From assembly GCA_937943605.1 (NCBI GenBank), contig CALEAW010000069.1, positions 12,838 through 76,837 on the forward strand: a stretch of DNA of 64,000 nt, read 5' to 3'. The first letter of the stretch is position 1. The number at the start of each line of letters is the position of its first letter. The notes below the pieces were generated by a model, which was given only the letters and a program-made list of their open reading frames with translations, was not told the DNA's origin and ran no database searches. Shown here piece after piece: positions 7,858 to 16,677 of this stretch. The translations under genes were made by a program, and so were the position numbers. Origin of the DNA: an uncultured Sutterella sp. Its GTDB lineage: Bacteria > Pseudomonadota > Gammaproteobacteria > Burkholderiales > Burkholderiaceae_F.

Positions 7858-8499
7858 TTACTTGGTCTTTTGTGCATTAGCATCCACCAAGGCATCAGAT
7901 TTCTCTTCTAAAAGACGAATCAACCCTGGAATACCATCTTGATTCAATGTGGACGCAAACTGAGATCGATAGTTTTCAACCATCCAAATACCTTCTACAT
8001 TGACGTCAACGATCTTCCATTCGCCAACTTTATTACGGTAAATTCGATAATCAAGGCCAATATCAGGTTGCCCCTGCGCTTTCAAGAGCGTACGAATCAC
8101 CATTTCGTCCTTGACCTTGCGATTACGCGTTGGTCGCAATTCACACGTATGATCCTTCACATTCTTGAGAGCGCCAGAATAAATACGAATCAAAAGCTTT
8201 TCAAAACCCGTCATCAAACGTTGGCGCTCTTCTGGTGAAGCTTGACGCCACTTCGGGCCCACAGTCATGCGAGTCATCATCGTAAAGTCGACACAGGCCA
8301 TCACACGGTTGTCGACAAGTGCCTGTAAAGCCACTGGGTCACCCGCATGTAACTGAGGATTAGCTTTTATTTCTTGCAAAATCCCGTTACTCACAGACAA
8401 AACCCATTCGAAAGGATCCTGCTCCTGTTTCGCAAACACGGGACACGAAACGAATGCCATGCTAACAGCAGTTGCTAAAATCAAATCTCGTCTTTGCAT
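7858..8499 (-). CDS. mlaC: Periplasmic phospholipid-binding protein MlaC
   Basis: 213 aa with an N-terminal signal peptide (hydrophobic stretch, predicted cut after PVFA near residue 23). MlaC shuttles phospholipids between outer-membrane MlaA and the inner-membrane MlaD complex. The fold segment FTMMTRMTVGPKWRQASPEE at about residues 72-91 is typical of the family. It overlaps the mlaA stop by one base. Confidence 0.93.
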   Translation of the reverse strand: MQRRDLILATAVSMAFVSCPVFAKQEQDPFEWVLSVSNGILQEIKANPQLHAGDPVALQALVDNRVMACVDFTMMTRMTVGPKWRQASPEERQRLMTGFEKLLIRIYSGALKNVKDHTCELRPTRNRKVKDEMVIRTLLKAQGQPDIGLDYRIYRNKVGEWKIVDVNVEGIWMVENYRSQFASTLNQDGIPGLIRLLEEKSDALVDANAQKTK

Positions 8500-9293
8500 T
8501 ATGGTTCCTTTACAGTATTGTTATCAGACGTATCGTCATCATCAAATGAAAGCGGCGTCAAGGACTCAAGCTCTTCTTCGCCTGACTGAGTCCCGTCTGC
8601 AATAGCATGTCTACGCTGTTGACGATATGCATTTCGTACTGCCACATACTCATCAACAACATTGGCACGCATATCGTCCAGACCAGCATCCATCATACGC
8701 GAGCGTAAATCCACTGCCTCAACCCCTGCATAACTCACGCGCCAATACCAGTCCTCATTCCAGAGAACGTAAGTCATTGGGTCAGTTGCCGCACTGACCG
8801 GCCAACGGAACACATCGCGACCACCCGAAGGGCCGAGCAATGGCAACACAAGATAAGGTCCTTCCCCCACGCCCCAAACCCCCAAGGTTTGTCCAAAATC
8901 TTCAGGCGCTCGCTCCATACCAACCCAGGTAGCGACATCAAAAAGACCACCAATACCCAACGTTGAATTCAACAAGAAGCGGAAGGTCGATGTTATCCCT
9001 TCACTTACTTTTCCCTGTAAGAAATTGTTAAATGCATTATTCGGTTCCCCTAAGTTATCGATAACATTAGAAACCCCTTCTCGAGCCTTTTCTGGGACAA
9101 CCCAACGATAGCCCTTCGTCACCGGCTTCAACACCGCACGATCAAGGCTATCGTTAAAAGCAAACATTTGGCGATTAAAGCTTTCGTACGGGTCTTCAGG
9201 CGATTGACCTGCATCCGGGGGCACTTGAGCACATCCCGCAAGTAAAGCCATGCTGATCGACGCGGGTAGCCACTTTTTTAACGAGGGCGTCAT
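8499..9293 (-). CDS. mlaA: Outer-membrane lipoprotein MlaA (VacJ)
   Basis: 264 aa from ATG 9293, chosen because AAGGAG lies 6 bp upstream and the product starts with a clean lipoprotein signal (lipobox LLAGC near residue 20). A GTG at 9317 overlapping the mlaD stop is the alternative start. MlaA removes misplaced phospholipids from the outer leaflet of the outer membrane. The family core runs from DPYESFNRQMFAFND through NAFNNFLQGK to GPYLVLPLLGPSGGRD. In Betaproteobacteria mlaA lies inside the mla operon, as here. Confidence 0.94.
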   Translation of the reverse strand: MTPSLKKWLPASISMALLAGCAQVPPDAGQSPEDPYESFNRQMFAFNDSLDRAVLKPVTKGYRWVVPEKAREGVSNVIDNLGEPNNAFNNFLQGKVSEGITSTFRFLLNSTLGIGGLFDVATWVGMERAPEDFGQTLGVWGVGEGPYLVLPLLGPSGGRDVFRWPVSAATDPMTYVLWNEDWYWRVSYAGVEAVDLRSRMMDAGLDDMRANVVDEYVAVRNAYRQQRRHAIADGTQSGEEELESLTPLSFDDDDTSDNNTVKEP

Positions 9294-9313
9294 TTGCTTC
9301 TCCTTATTGTTCG

Positions 9314-9787
9314 TCACTCGTTAGCCGACTTTTCGGCGGTGTTATAGAGAAATTGACTAATCAACGATTCCAAAACCACTGCGCTTTGAGTGCGACGAAT
9401 TTCATCTCCGTTTGCAAGATTCCCCTCATCAGCACCAGGCTCAATACCAATGTATTGCTCGCCTAACAAACCAGCCGTTAAGATCTTCGCCGAACTATCC
9501 GTCGGGAAGGGATAAGCCGCATCAATATCCATGGTCACCACCGCCTGAAAGCTTTGTGGATCAAAGACGACGGACTGTACACGTCCCACCACCACACCTG
9601 CAGACTTCACCGCTGCACGAGGCTTCAATCCACCGATATTGTCAAACGCAGCGGTCACGGTATAACTCTTATGACCAAACGTGAAACTACCTAAGTTAGC
9701 AGCCTGAAGCGCCATAAAAAGCATGGCGACAAACCCCAACACCACAAAGATCCCTACATAAAATTCGAGGGTGCGATTTTTGTCCAT
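9314..9787 (-). CDS. mlaD: MCE-domain substrate-binding subunit MlaD
   Basis: 157 aa. One N-terminal membrane helix (about residues 9-28) is followed by one MCE domain (about 40-118) with GLLGEQYIGIEPG near 107. MlaD hexamers form a periplasmic ring on MlaE that receives or hands over phospholipids. The gene lies between mlaE and mlaA. Confidence 0.94.
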   Translation of the reverse strand: MDKNRTLEFYVGIFVVLGFVAMLFMALQAANLGSFTFGHKSYTVTAAFDNIGGLKPRAAVKSAGVVVGRVQSVVFDPQSFQAVVTMDIDAAYPFPTDSSAKILTAGLLGEQYIGIEPGADEGNLANGDEIRRTQSAVVLESLISQFLYNTAEKSANE

Positions 9788-9808
9788 AACCTAAGATCCT
9801 TTTTGTTT

Positions 9809-10585
9809 TTAAACTGTGGTGAACATCCACGCCGTCATAATAAAGTCCAAACCAAGCACTAAAAGTGAAGAAATCACCACGGTACTTGTCGTTGCTCTAG
9901 AAACACCATCAGGGGTTGGGCGAGCAACATAACCATGAAAAAGTGCTACAAGAGCAACCGCAATCCCGAATACGACACTTTTAATAAAGCCGTTAAAAAT
10001 ATCGTCCCAAATATCCACTGCACTTTGCATTTGGCTCCAGAAAGCGCCACTGTCAGTTCCAATCATTTGAACACCGACAAACCAAGCCCCCACAATCCCA
10101 ACTGCAGAAAAAATCGTAGCTAAGATCGGCATAGAGATGAAGGCTCCTATAAATCTTGGCGCTAATACACGCTTCACAGGGTCAACCCCCATCATTTCCA
10201 TAGCGGCCAATTGCTCACCTGCACGCATAAGACCAATTTCGGCCGTTAATGCCGTACCAGCACGGCCCGCAAATAAAAGGGCAGTCACAACAGGGCCTAA
10301 CTCTCTCACTAGAGATAAAGCCACCATCGTTCCTAAAGCCTGCTCACTCCCATAAGTCACCAATACGTAATAGCCTTGTAACCCCAACACAAAACCCACG
10401 AAAAGACCAGACACAGCAATAATAAGCAGTGAATAGTTCCCTATAAAATGGATTTGCTGAATCACAGGAGCCAAACGAGCACCGCTAAGACGCAATAACA
10501 AAGTCCAAGCAAAAAGGCCAAAGCGACCAATGCGCCTAAAAATGCTTACGACCAATTGCCCCACATTTGTCATCAAACTTCTCAT
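9809..10585 (-). CDS. mlaE: Mla ABC transporter permease MlaE
   Basis: 258 aa, highly hydrophobic with about five or six membrane segments. MlaE is the inner-membrane core of the MlaFEDB complex. The MlaE-type coupling-helix motif EIGLMRAGEQLAAMEMMGVD is visible near residues 114-133. It overlaps mlaF by 4 bp (ATGA), indicating coupled translation. Confidence 0.95.
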   Translation of the reverse strand: MRSLMTNVGQLVVSIFRRIGRFGLFAWTLLLRLSGARLAPVIQQIHFIGNYSLLIIAVSGLFVGFVLGLQGYYVLVTYGSEQALGTMVALSLVRELGPVVTALLFAGRAGTALTAEIGLMRAGEQLAAMEMMGVDPVKRVLAPRFIGAFISMPILATIFSAVGIVGAWFVGVQMIGTDSGAFWSQMQSAVDIWDDIFNGFIKSVVFGIAVALVALFHGYVARPTPDGVSRATTSTVVISSLLVLGLDFIMTAWMFTTV

Positions 10586-11382
10586 GCCTTCTCACCTCCG
10601 AAATCCTGACCGATCGTAGGCGCAGGATAGTGAAAACGCACAGGTCCATCAGGTAAAGCATGAATAAACTGCTTCACAAAAGGTTCTTCCGTATGGCGCA
10701 AAACCTCAGGAGTCCCCTCAGCCGCAATACGCCCCGCGTTAATCATATAAACATAGTCTGCAATTTCAAACGTTTCAGCCACGTCATGAGTCACAATGAT
10801 AGATGTCGCTTGCAAGGCATCGTTAAGACGACGAATCAAATTAGCAGTCACACCCATCGAAATAGGGTCTAACCCAGCAAAAGGCTCGTCATACATGATG
10901 ACCGCAGGATCCAAAGCAATGGCACGCGCCAAAGCAACACGACGAGCCATGCCCCCAGAAATCTCAGACGGCATCAAAGGCGCAGCCCCTCTTAAACCCA
11001 CGGCATTGAGCTTCATCAACACCAAATCTCGAATCGTTTCTTCATCAAGATTCGTCTGCTCACGCATGGGAAATGCTACGTTCTCGAAAACCGATAGATC
11101 AGTAAACAACGCTCCAAACTGAAACAACATCCCCATACGACGACGTAGACGATAGAGGCTCTTTTGATCCCCTGTACACATCTTCTCGCCAGCGATCGTA
11201 ATCTCACCGCTTTGTGGCGTTAACAAGCCGCCGATTAACTTCAGCAAGGTTGTTTTCCCCATTCCTGAACCGCCCATAATAGCGACAACTTTACCTGCAC
11301 CAAAGCGCATGGACACGTTTTGTAGAATGGTTCGCCCCCCATATCCAAATGTCAAATCATCAATTTTTACGGTGTATTCCAT
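10582..11382 (-). CDS. mlaF: Mla ABC transporter ATPase MlaF
   Basis: 266 aa. Walker A GGSGMGKTT lies at about residues 37-45, the signature ISGGMARR near 142-149 and Walker B VIMYDEPFAGLD near 160-171, with a switch His in IVTHD near 195-199. It powers phospholipid movement by MlaE. It is the first gene of mlaFEDACB and lies 24 bp downstream of the thioesterase gene, so both may be co-transcribed. Confidence 0.95.
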   Translation of the reverse strand: MEYTVKIDDLTFGYGGRTILQNVSMRFGAGKVVAIMGGSGMGKTTLLKLIGGLLTPQSGEITIAGEKMCTGDQKSLYRLRRRMGMLFQFGALFTDLSVFENVAFPMREQTNLDEETIRDLVLMKLNAVGLRGAAPLMPSEISGGMARRVALARAIALDPAVIMYDEPFAGLDPISMGVTANLIRRLNDALQATSIIVTHDVAETFEIADYVYMINAGRIAAEGTPEVLRHTEEPFVKQFIHALPDGPVRFHYPAPTIGQDFGGEKA

Positions 11383-11406
11383 AGCCCTTTAATCCACTTG
11401 GCATCA

Positions 11407-11883
11407 TTAGAGGCCAACACTAGGCGCAAATCGCACCATCCTGCTAATCCCCATTTCTTGTAACTCTGGCGCCTCTGGCGGCAACAGCTGAAAAGCTTCT
11501 TGTACATTTGGTGGGATCGCCATAGGACGACGTCTCACATAATCTACATACACCCATTCAGTCGCGCCCACTGTGAGTAGCTCACCTTGACGCATAATCG
11601 CATACCTTCTGAGCGATGAAATTCTGCGGATCGTTTGTACCCATGTATAAACGTCCAATTTATCCCCGAGCAACGCTGGTTTTAGATACTCAATCCAGTG
11701 TTGACGCACGACCCAAGCACAACCTGAAGCCTTAAGCGCCTCAAATGTCTGTCCCCTAGATGCCGCATGCAACGTTGCAACCTCTTCCATCCAGCGAATA
11801 TATTCTCGATTATTCACATGACCAAGAATATCAATGGACGAAGCTTCAACTGTTACAGGCAGGCGATAAATAGGATTTGTCAT
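11407..11883 (-). CDS. Hotdog-fold acyl-CoA/acyl-ACP thioesterase (YbgC/FadM-like)
   Basis: 158 aa. The 4HBT-type motif IDILGHVNNREYIRWMEE carries the likely catalytic Asp18 near the N-terminus. Proteins of this class hydrolyse acyl thioesters in the cytoplasm; the substrate cannot be read from sequence. Its place just upstream of the mla lipid-transport operon suggests a link to envelope lipid metabolism, which is inference. SD-like TTGGAG precedes the ATG. Confidence 0.85.
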   Translation of the reverse strand: MTNPIYRLPVTVEASSIDILGHVNNREYIRWMEEVATLHAASRGQTFEALKASGCAWVVRQHWIEYLKPALLGDKLDVYTWVQTIRRISSLRRYAIMRQGELLTVGATEWVYVDYVRRRPMAIPPNVQEAFQLLPPEAPELQEMGISRMVRFAPSVGL

Positions 11884-12210
11884 AATCGCTTTGCTCCAAA
11901 TGCAAGAAATTATTATCGCGCTTTACGAGAAACCTCAGTACTAGAAAGAGAAAAGCTTCCGTATCTTCCTTTTGTTGCACGACTTTTTGCTCTTTTTAGA
12001 GTAGCTAAAAAACAACAACTCACGGCCGAGTGATAGTTAACACTTGCAAATCCATACAAAACTGAGTGTTTATGGCAATCTCTCATACGATTCAACATGT
12101 CGTGAATCGGGGTTCTCGACTACAATCGATTCATTTCCCATTATTCATGCGTAGAAAGCAACGTACGACATACACGTTGTCACTCGCGCTATTTATCACC
12201 TAGTCTTCTC
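11884..12210. other. Intergenic region between divergent thioesterase and mrcA genes
   Basis: About 327 nt without a convincing gene. On the minus strand a GATAAT (11912-11917) could be the -10 box for the thioesterase-mla unit. On the plus strand TACAAT at 12121-12126 could serve mrcA. A 7-bp dyad CGATTCA/TGAATCG (12088-12109) lies just upstream of the latter. The -35 boxes are weak, so these assignments are tentative. Confidence 0.35.
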
Positions 12211-14586
12211 GTGACTCAAACTAAACGAAAAACACCTCCAGCACGTAAGCCAACGCGTAAAAGTTCAAAAGCCGCGTCCTTTTTTAAGTGGTTTCTAGGT
12301 ATCTGTTTGGCTGGCGTTGCTTCTGGTATTCTGCTATCCGTCTTTGTTTTTGCTTTCATCTATCGTCAACTACCTCCCATTGACACTGTTGCCGACTATC
12401 GCCCCTGCGTTCCTTTACGCGTATGGAGTGCTGACGGCAAACTTATTGGTGAATTTGGCGAAGAACGTCGTGACTTTGTCCGATTAACTGAAATCCCTGC
12501 TCATGTTAAACACGCAATCCTTGCCGCGGAAGACGATGGCTTCTATGAGCATCCCGGGATCGAAATTACAGGAATTTTACGTGCTGCGTTCGCGAATCTC
12601 GTCACTGGACGGCGTGGGCAAGGAGGCTCTACGATTACACAGCAAGTTGCGCGTAACTTCTTTTTATCATCCGAACGCACTTATACCCGTAAACTTTACG
12701 AAATCGCCATGTCCTTCAAAATCGAGCAAACTTTGACGAAGGACCAGATTTTGGAAATTTACTTAAACCAAATTTATTTAGGTCAACGTTCTTACGGTTT
12801 CCAAAGCGCTGCACGTACCTATTTTGGTCGTTCACTTGACCAAATTTCTGTGGGGGAAGCCGCTACATTAGCTGGTCTCCCTGTAGCACCCTCCGCCTAT
12901 AACCCCATCGTGAATCCAACGCGAGCAACCATGCGCAAAAACTATGTACTACGCCGCATGTTTGACTTGGGTTATATCGACGAACTCACTTATGAGACCG
13001 AAAAGGCTCAACCCATGGAAACTCGTCGTGTGACCACGCAGCAGGAAATGGTTGCCGCCAATATGAGTGAAGAATCGATTACCGCAAAATATGCGGCAGA
13101 GCTCGCCCGTATGTTGGTCTATGACATTTTCAAAGAAGAAACCTATTCTCGTGGTATCAACGTTTACACCACGATCGATATGACAGCTCAAAAAACCGCC
13201 GTCGATGCCGTGCGTCGTCAGTTGATTTCCTACGATCGTAAATATGGTTATCGTGGCCCAGAAGGTTATATCGACTTAAGCGACGTATCCAAACGTCCGT
13301 CCACCATCCGACAGGCTTTAGAAAAAACGACCACATCTCCCTTTATGTTGCCTGCAATCGTCATTGAGGCAACCCCCAAGGGTATTACCGCTGCCATATC
13401 TGCCAATGAAACTATAACCCTTGATGCGAACAGCCTAAAATTTGCTCGTCGTCATCTTGGTAAAGTCTCGAAAGCCTATATCGACAAAGCACTCAAGCCT
13501 GGTGCCGTCATTCGTGTGATGCGCTCTGCAAATGGCAAACAATGGACATTAGCCCAAGTACCTCGCGTCGAAGCAGCGTTTGTCGCTGGCGACTTTAATA
13601 CAGGTGCAGTACGCGCATTAGTGGGTGGGTTTGACTTTAACCTAAACATGTTCAACCACGTCACACAAGCTTGGCGTCAGCCTGGCTCGTCATTTAAACC
13701 CTTTATCTATTCAGCTGCTTTAGATAAAGGCTTTACACCAGCTACTATCATCAACGATGCGCCAATCAGTATTGATCCCAAGCTTACAGGTAATAAGATT
13801 TGGGAGCCTAAAAACTATGAAGGTCGTTTTGATGGCCCTATGCCATTGCGTCGTGGGTTGGAAAAGTCCAAGAATTTGATTTCTATTCGTATCATGCAGG
13901 CCATTACCCCTGAATATGCGCAGGAATTCGTTCGTAAGTTTGGCTTCCCACCTGAAAAGCAACCAGCTAACCTTCCGATGGCATTAGGTGCAGGTAGCGT
14001 CACGCCTTGGCAAATGTTAGGTGGATACACAGTCTTTGCCAATGGTGGCTATCGAGTACAACCTTACTTGATTGAACGTGTCACCGATGTCGATGGTCGA
14101 ACTTTGATGCGTGCCACTAATCGAACCGCAGGGGATGAGTCTATTCGAGCTATTGATGATCGCAATGCCTACATTATGCATAGTTTGCTACATGGTGTAG
14201 CAACACATGGCACTGCAGCTCGTGCCACAAAAATGCTCGGCCGAACTGATATCGGCGGCAAAACAGGAACCACCAACGATAGTCACGACGCTTGGTTCTG
14301 TGGCTATGCTGGTAACTTAGTTGCCGTGACCTGGATGGGATACGATACTCCGAAGCCGCTCGGCTCACGTGAAACCGGAGGCGGTCTTGCCTTACCAATT
14401 TGGATTGACTTTATGAAGGCAACACTTAAAGACACACCCAATTACATGCGTCAAATGCCAGAGAGCGTCGTAGAATCCAACGGAGAATATTTTTATCGCG
14501 ACCCCATTCACGGTGCCGATTTCTCTGACCTCATGAGTTCAAGTGAAAATAGTACCTCCGAGCTCGTGCGAGATCAGATCTTCTAA
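12211..14586 (+). CDS. mrcA: Penicillin-binding protein 1A (bifunctional peptidoglycan synthase)
   Basis: 791 aa from a GTG start; no in-frame ATG exists nearby and no clear SD is seen, so the start is less certain than the gene. A basic cytoplasmic tail and one membrane helix (about 28-52) lead to the transglycosylase domain with catalytic Glu107 (AAEDDGFYEHPG) and GQGGSTITQQVARN. The transpeptidase domain has SSFK with Ser493, an SKN motif in EKSKNL, and KTGTTN in the C-terminal part. It polymerises and cross-links peptidoglycan at the inner membrane. A strong terminator follows. Confidence 0.95.
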   Translation: MTQTKRKTPPARKPTRKSSKAASFFKWFLGICLAGVASGILLSVFVFAFIYRQLPPIDTVADYRPCVPLRVWSADGKLIGEFGEERRDFVRLTEIPAHVKHAILAAEDDGFYEHPGIEITGILRAAFANLVTGRRGQGGSTITQQVARNFFLSSERTYTRKLYEIAMSFKIEQTLTKDQILEIYLNQIYLGQRSYGFQSAARTYFGRSLDQISVGEAATLAGLPVAPSAYNPIVNPTRATMRKNYVLRRMFDLGYIDELTYETEKAQPMETRRVTTQQEMVAANMSEESITAKYAAELARMLVYDIFKEETYSRGINVYTTIDMTAQKTAVDAVRRQLISYDRKYGYRGPEGYIDLSDVSKRPSTIRQALEKTTTSPFMLPAIVIEATPKGITAAISANETITLDANSLKFARRHLGKVSKAYIDKALKPGAVIRVMRSANGKQWTLAQVPRVEAAFVAGDFNTGAVRALVGGFDFNLNMFNHVTQAWRQPGSSFKPFIYSAALDKGFTPATIINDAPISIDPKLTGNKIWEPKNYEGRFDGPMPLRRGLEKSKNLISIRIMQAITPEYAQEFVRKFGFPPEKQPANLPMALGAGSVTPWQMLGGYTVFANGGYRVQPYLIERVTDVDGRTLMRATNRTAGDESIRAIDDRNAYIMHSLLHGVATHGTAARATKMLGRTDIGGKTGTTNDSHDAWFCGYAGNLVAVTWMGYDTPKPLGSRETGGGLALPIWIDFMKATLKDTPNYMRQMPESVVESNGEYFYRDPIHGADFSDLMSSSENSTSELVRDQIF

Positions 14587-14603
14587 GGACTCAAAAAGAC
14601 ATG

Positions 14604-14655
14604 GGGAGTGTGACAAAGTTCAGAACATCCTGACTTTTTCAACACTCCCTTTTTC
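14604..14655 (+). terminator. Intrinsic terminator after mrcA
   Basis: The outer arms GGGAGTGT (14604-14611) and ACACTCCC (14642-14649) enclose a second imperfect stem and are followed by TTTTTC. It lies between convergent mrcA and cyaY. Confidence 0.8.
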
Positions 14656-14759
14656 ATGTCCATCACAAAGTTAAAAAGAGAATCTAGTACACAAAGAAAG
14701 CATCTCCTCTTTTTTCCTTATGGTTATCGTAATCGATAACCGCTACACTTGCTATTTGA

Positions 14760-15065
14760 TTAAAGCTCCGCGCCGAGTCGCGTTAATGCATCACGAACAA
14801 CTTCTTCGAGCGTCAATCCTGAGCGAGAGTCTTTCCATGCACCTTGTTGCAAAGAGAAATGATGCCCTCCAAAGCGAGAAGCACACCAAATCTCACGCAT
14901 AGGGGTCTGAATATTGACGACTACTTGTTCGCCATTTTCAAGCTCAATCGTGAGTACATTACCGCTACGCATGCAATCAACATCTTCAGAAGCTAGTTCA
15001 AGCCATGCCTCTAAAGATTGCATTTCTGCTTCGGCGACGGTTAAAAATTCTGTATCTTTATCCAT
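14760..15065 (-). CDS. cyaY: Iron-sulfur cluster assembly regulator CyaY (frataxin homologue)
   Basis: 101 aa from ATG 15065; a longer frame to 15128 would run into lptM and lacks family sequence. The N-terminal acidic helix, the beta-sheet stretch NVLTIELENGEQVVVN and the motif REIWCASRFGGHHF identify frataxin/CyaY. CyaY binds iron and IscS and modulates Fe-S cluster assembly. It is divergent from lptM, with only 16 bp between the start codons. Confidence 0.93.
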   Translation of the reverse strand: MDKDTEFLTVAEAEMQSLEAWLELASEDVDCMRSGNVLTIELENGEQVVVNIQTPMREIWCASRFGGHHFSLQQGAWKDSRSGLTLEEVVRDALTRLGAEL

Positions 15066-15081
15066 TGTGAAAGGATTTCCT

Positions 15082-15219
15082 ATGTTGAGAACTGCCGTTT
15101 TAGTTGGCATTATCACCACACTATGCATCAGCCTAACTGGTTGCGGTCAAAAGGGAGACCTCTATATGCCCGATCAGCAAGCACCAGTCTCTATGCAAAA
15201 TTCTTCTTCTGGACTTTAA
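15082..15219 (+). CDS. lptM: Small lipoprotein LptM (YifL family)
   Basis: 45 aa. A hydrophobic signal leads to the lipobox LTGC and then the family signature GCGQKGDLYMPD. LptM is an outer-membrane lipoprotein that helps mature the LptD-LptE LPS translocon (known in E. coli). AAAGG precedes the ATG. It sits between cyaY and lysA in the conserved order and lies 15 bp upstream of lysA. Confidence 0.9.
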   Translation: MLRTAVLVGIITTLCISLTGCGQKGDLYMPDQQAPVSMQNSSSGL

Positions 15220-15234
15220 CACACCTTTTTTCTC

Positions 15235-16530
15235 ATGACCTTCGACACCTCAGCCTGTAGCCGTCCACATACTTTCTTTCATCGTCAAGGCGTTGAACTA
15301 TGGTGTGAAAACGTACCCCTCTCTCGCATAGCGCAAGAGGTAGAAAGCACGACATACATATACTCCCGTGCGCAAATTGAAACTAACTTCATGGCTTATC
15401 AGTCAGCTTTAGCTGATGTTCCTCATCAGGTATGCTATGCCATGAAAGCCAATTCCACTGCGGGTATTTTGCAGATCTTGGCTAAATTGGGGGCTGGGGT
15501 TGACACCGTCAGTGGTGGTGAAATTGCTCGTGCCTTACGAGCAGGATTTGCCCCACACAAAATTGTTTATTCAGGAGTAGGCAAAACTCGCAAAGAAATT
15601 GCTTATGCTCTGCAACAAGGGATTGGATGTTTTAACGTCGAGAGTGAACCAGAACTCGAACGCATCAATGAAATAGCTCAGGCTCTTGGACTTAGAGCCC
15701 CCATCTCCATTCGATGCAATCCTGATGTTGACCCTAAAACCCACCCTTACATTTCGACAGGTCTCAAAAATAATAAGTTTGGCATTCCTATTGCTCACGC
15801 GGAAACAATTTACCTTCGTGCCGCCAATATGCCTGGTATTGAAATCAAAGGTATTGACGCACACATTGGAAGCCAAATCACTGACATCCAGCCTTATTTA
15901 GATTCTGTCACACGTCTTATCGATACGATGGATCGCTTGAAAACACGAGGTCTCGTCTTATCACACATTGATATCGGTGGTGGCCTAGGCATTCAATATC
16001 GTCCTGAAGATGTCCCTCCGACGCCACAAGCCCTACTACAACCAATAAAAGCGTTACTGAAAGCTCGTGGATTCGGTGACATTAAACTTCTCGTTGAGCC
16101 TGGACGCTCCATCGTAGGAAATGCTGGCGTACTCATGACTCAGGTGCAATACATTAAGTACGGTGATACACGTAATTTCTGTATTGTCGAAGGCGGAATG
16201 AACGACCTAATTCGACCAGCTCTCTATTCAGCCTGGATGGACATCGTCCCAGTCGTAGAACGTCATGACATAGAGCCATTAGTCATGGATGTCGTAGGAC
16301 CAGTCTGTGAAAGTTCTGATTTCTTAGGTCGTGCTCGAGAACTGGCGGTGAAAGCCAATGATTGGTTGGCCGTCTTGGATGCCGGAGCTTATGGTGCCAG
16401 TATGGCTTGTCACTACAACAGCCGTGTACTCCCCATGGAAATCCTCGTCGATGGTGATCGAGTCATTCCTTTGCGAGACCCAGAAACTTACGAACACCTG
16501 ATTCAGGGTGAACGATTATTAGATCTTTAA
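15235..16530 (+). CDS. lysA: Diaminopimelate decarboxylase
   Basis: 431 aa. It decarboxylates meso-diaminopimelate to L-lysine with PLP. The Schiff-base Lys71 lies in CYAMKANS, followed by SGGEIARAL, HIGSQ near residue 215, IDIGGGLGI and EPGRSI (phosphate binding). VCESSDF supplies the active-site Cys across the dimer. It probably shares a transcript with lptM. Confidence 0.96.
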   Translation: MTFDTSACSRPHTFFHRQGVELWCENVPLSRIAQEVESTTYIYSRAQIETNFMAYQSALADVPHQVCYAMKANSTAGILQILAKLGAGVDTVSGGEIARALRAGFAPHKIVYSGVGKTRKEIAYALQQGIGCFNVESEPELERINEIAQALGLRAPISIRCNPDVDPKTHPYISTGLKNNKFGIPIAHAETIYLRAANMPGIEIKGIDAHIGSQITDIQPYLDSVTRLIDTMDRLKTRGLVLSHIDIGGGLGIQYRPEDVPPTPQALLQPIKALLKARGFGDIKLLVEPGRSIVGNAGVLMTQVQYIKYGDTRNFCIVEGGMNDLIRPALYSAWMDIVPVVERHDIEPLVMDVVGPVCESSDFLGRARELAVKANDWLAVLDAGAYGASMACHYNSRVLPMEILVDGDRVIPLRDPETYEHLIQGERLLDL

Positions 16531-16556
16531 CCCAGTCTCGCAAGCCTTTTAAAGGC

Positions 16557-16586
16557 TTGCTCTTTATGAGAATTTCAACGTAGAAT
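16557..16586 (+). promoter_or_regulatory. Possible guaC promoter
   Basis: TTGCTC (16557-16562) and TAGAAT (16581-16586) are 18 bp apart, between the lysA end and guaC. The start would fall at about 16592, the first base of a hairpin with a U tract. Either this promoter is not used or the guaC leader starts with a terminator-like hairpin. Confidence 0.3.
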
Positions 16587-16591
16587 ATATA

Positions 16592-16631
16592 AACGCCGGA
16601 TCTCAGTAACTATTGAGATGCGGCGTTTTTT
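16592..16631 (+). terminator. Terminator-type hairpin between lysA and guaC
   Basis: Arms AACGCCG (16592-16598) plus ATCTCA pair with TGAGAT plus CGGCGTT (ending 16627), with one G-G mismatch between them, and a T run follows. A smaller dyad GCAAGCCTTT/AAAGGCTTGC lies at 16540-16560 directly after lysA. It most simply ends the lysA transcript. Confidence 0.75.
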
Positions 16632-16677
16632 GTGTCTGTTATATGGTCACATCCGCTTCATTTCCAAGGAGACATTT

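Noticed and set aside
11913..12098. 61-codon minus-strand frame between the thioesterase gene and mrcA
   Set aside because: No recognisable motif or ribosome site; the area looks like a promoter region for two divergent units.
16592..16677. Purine riboswitch upstream of guaC
   Set aside because: There is only one hairpin with a U tract and none of the three-way junction core of purine riboswitches.
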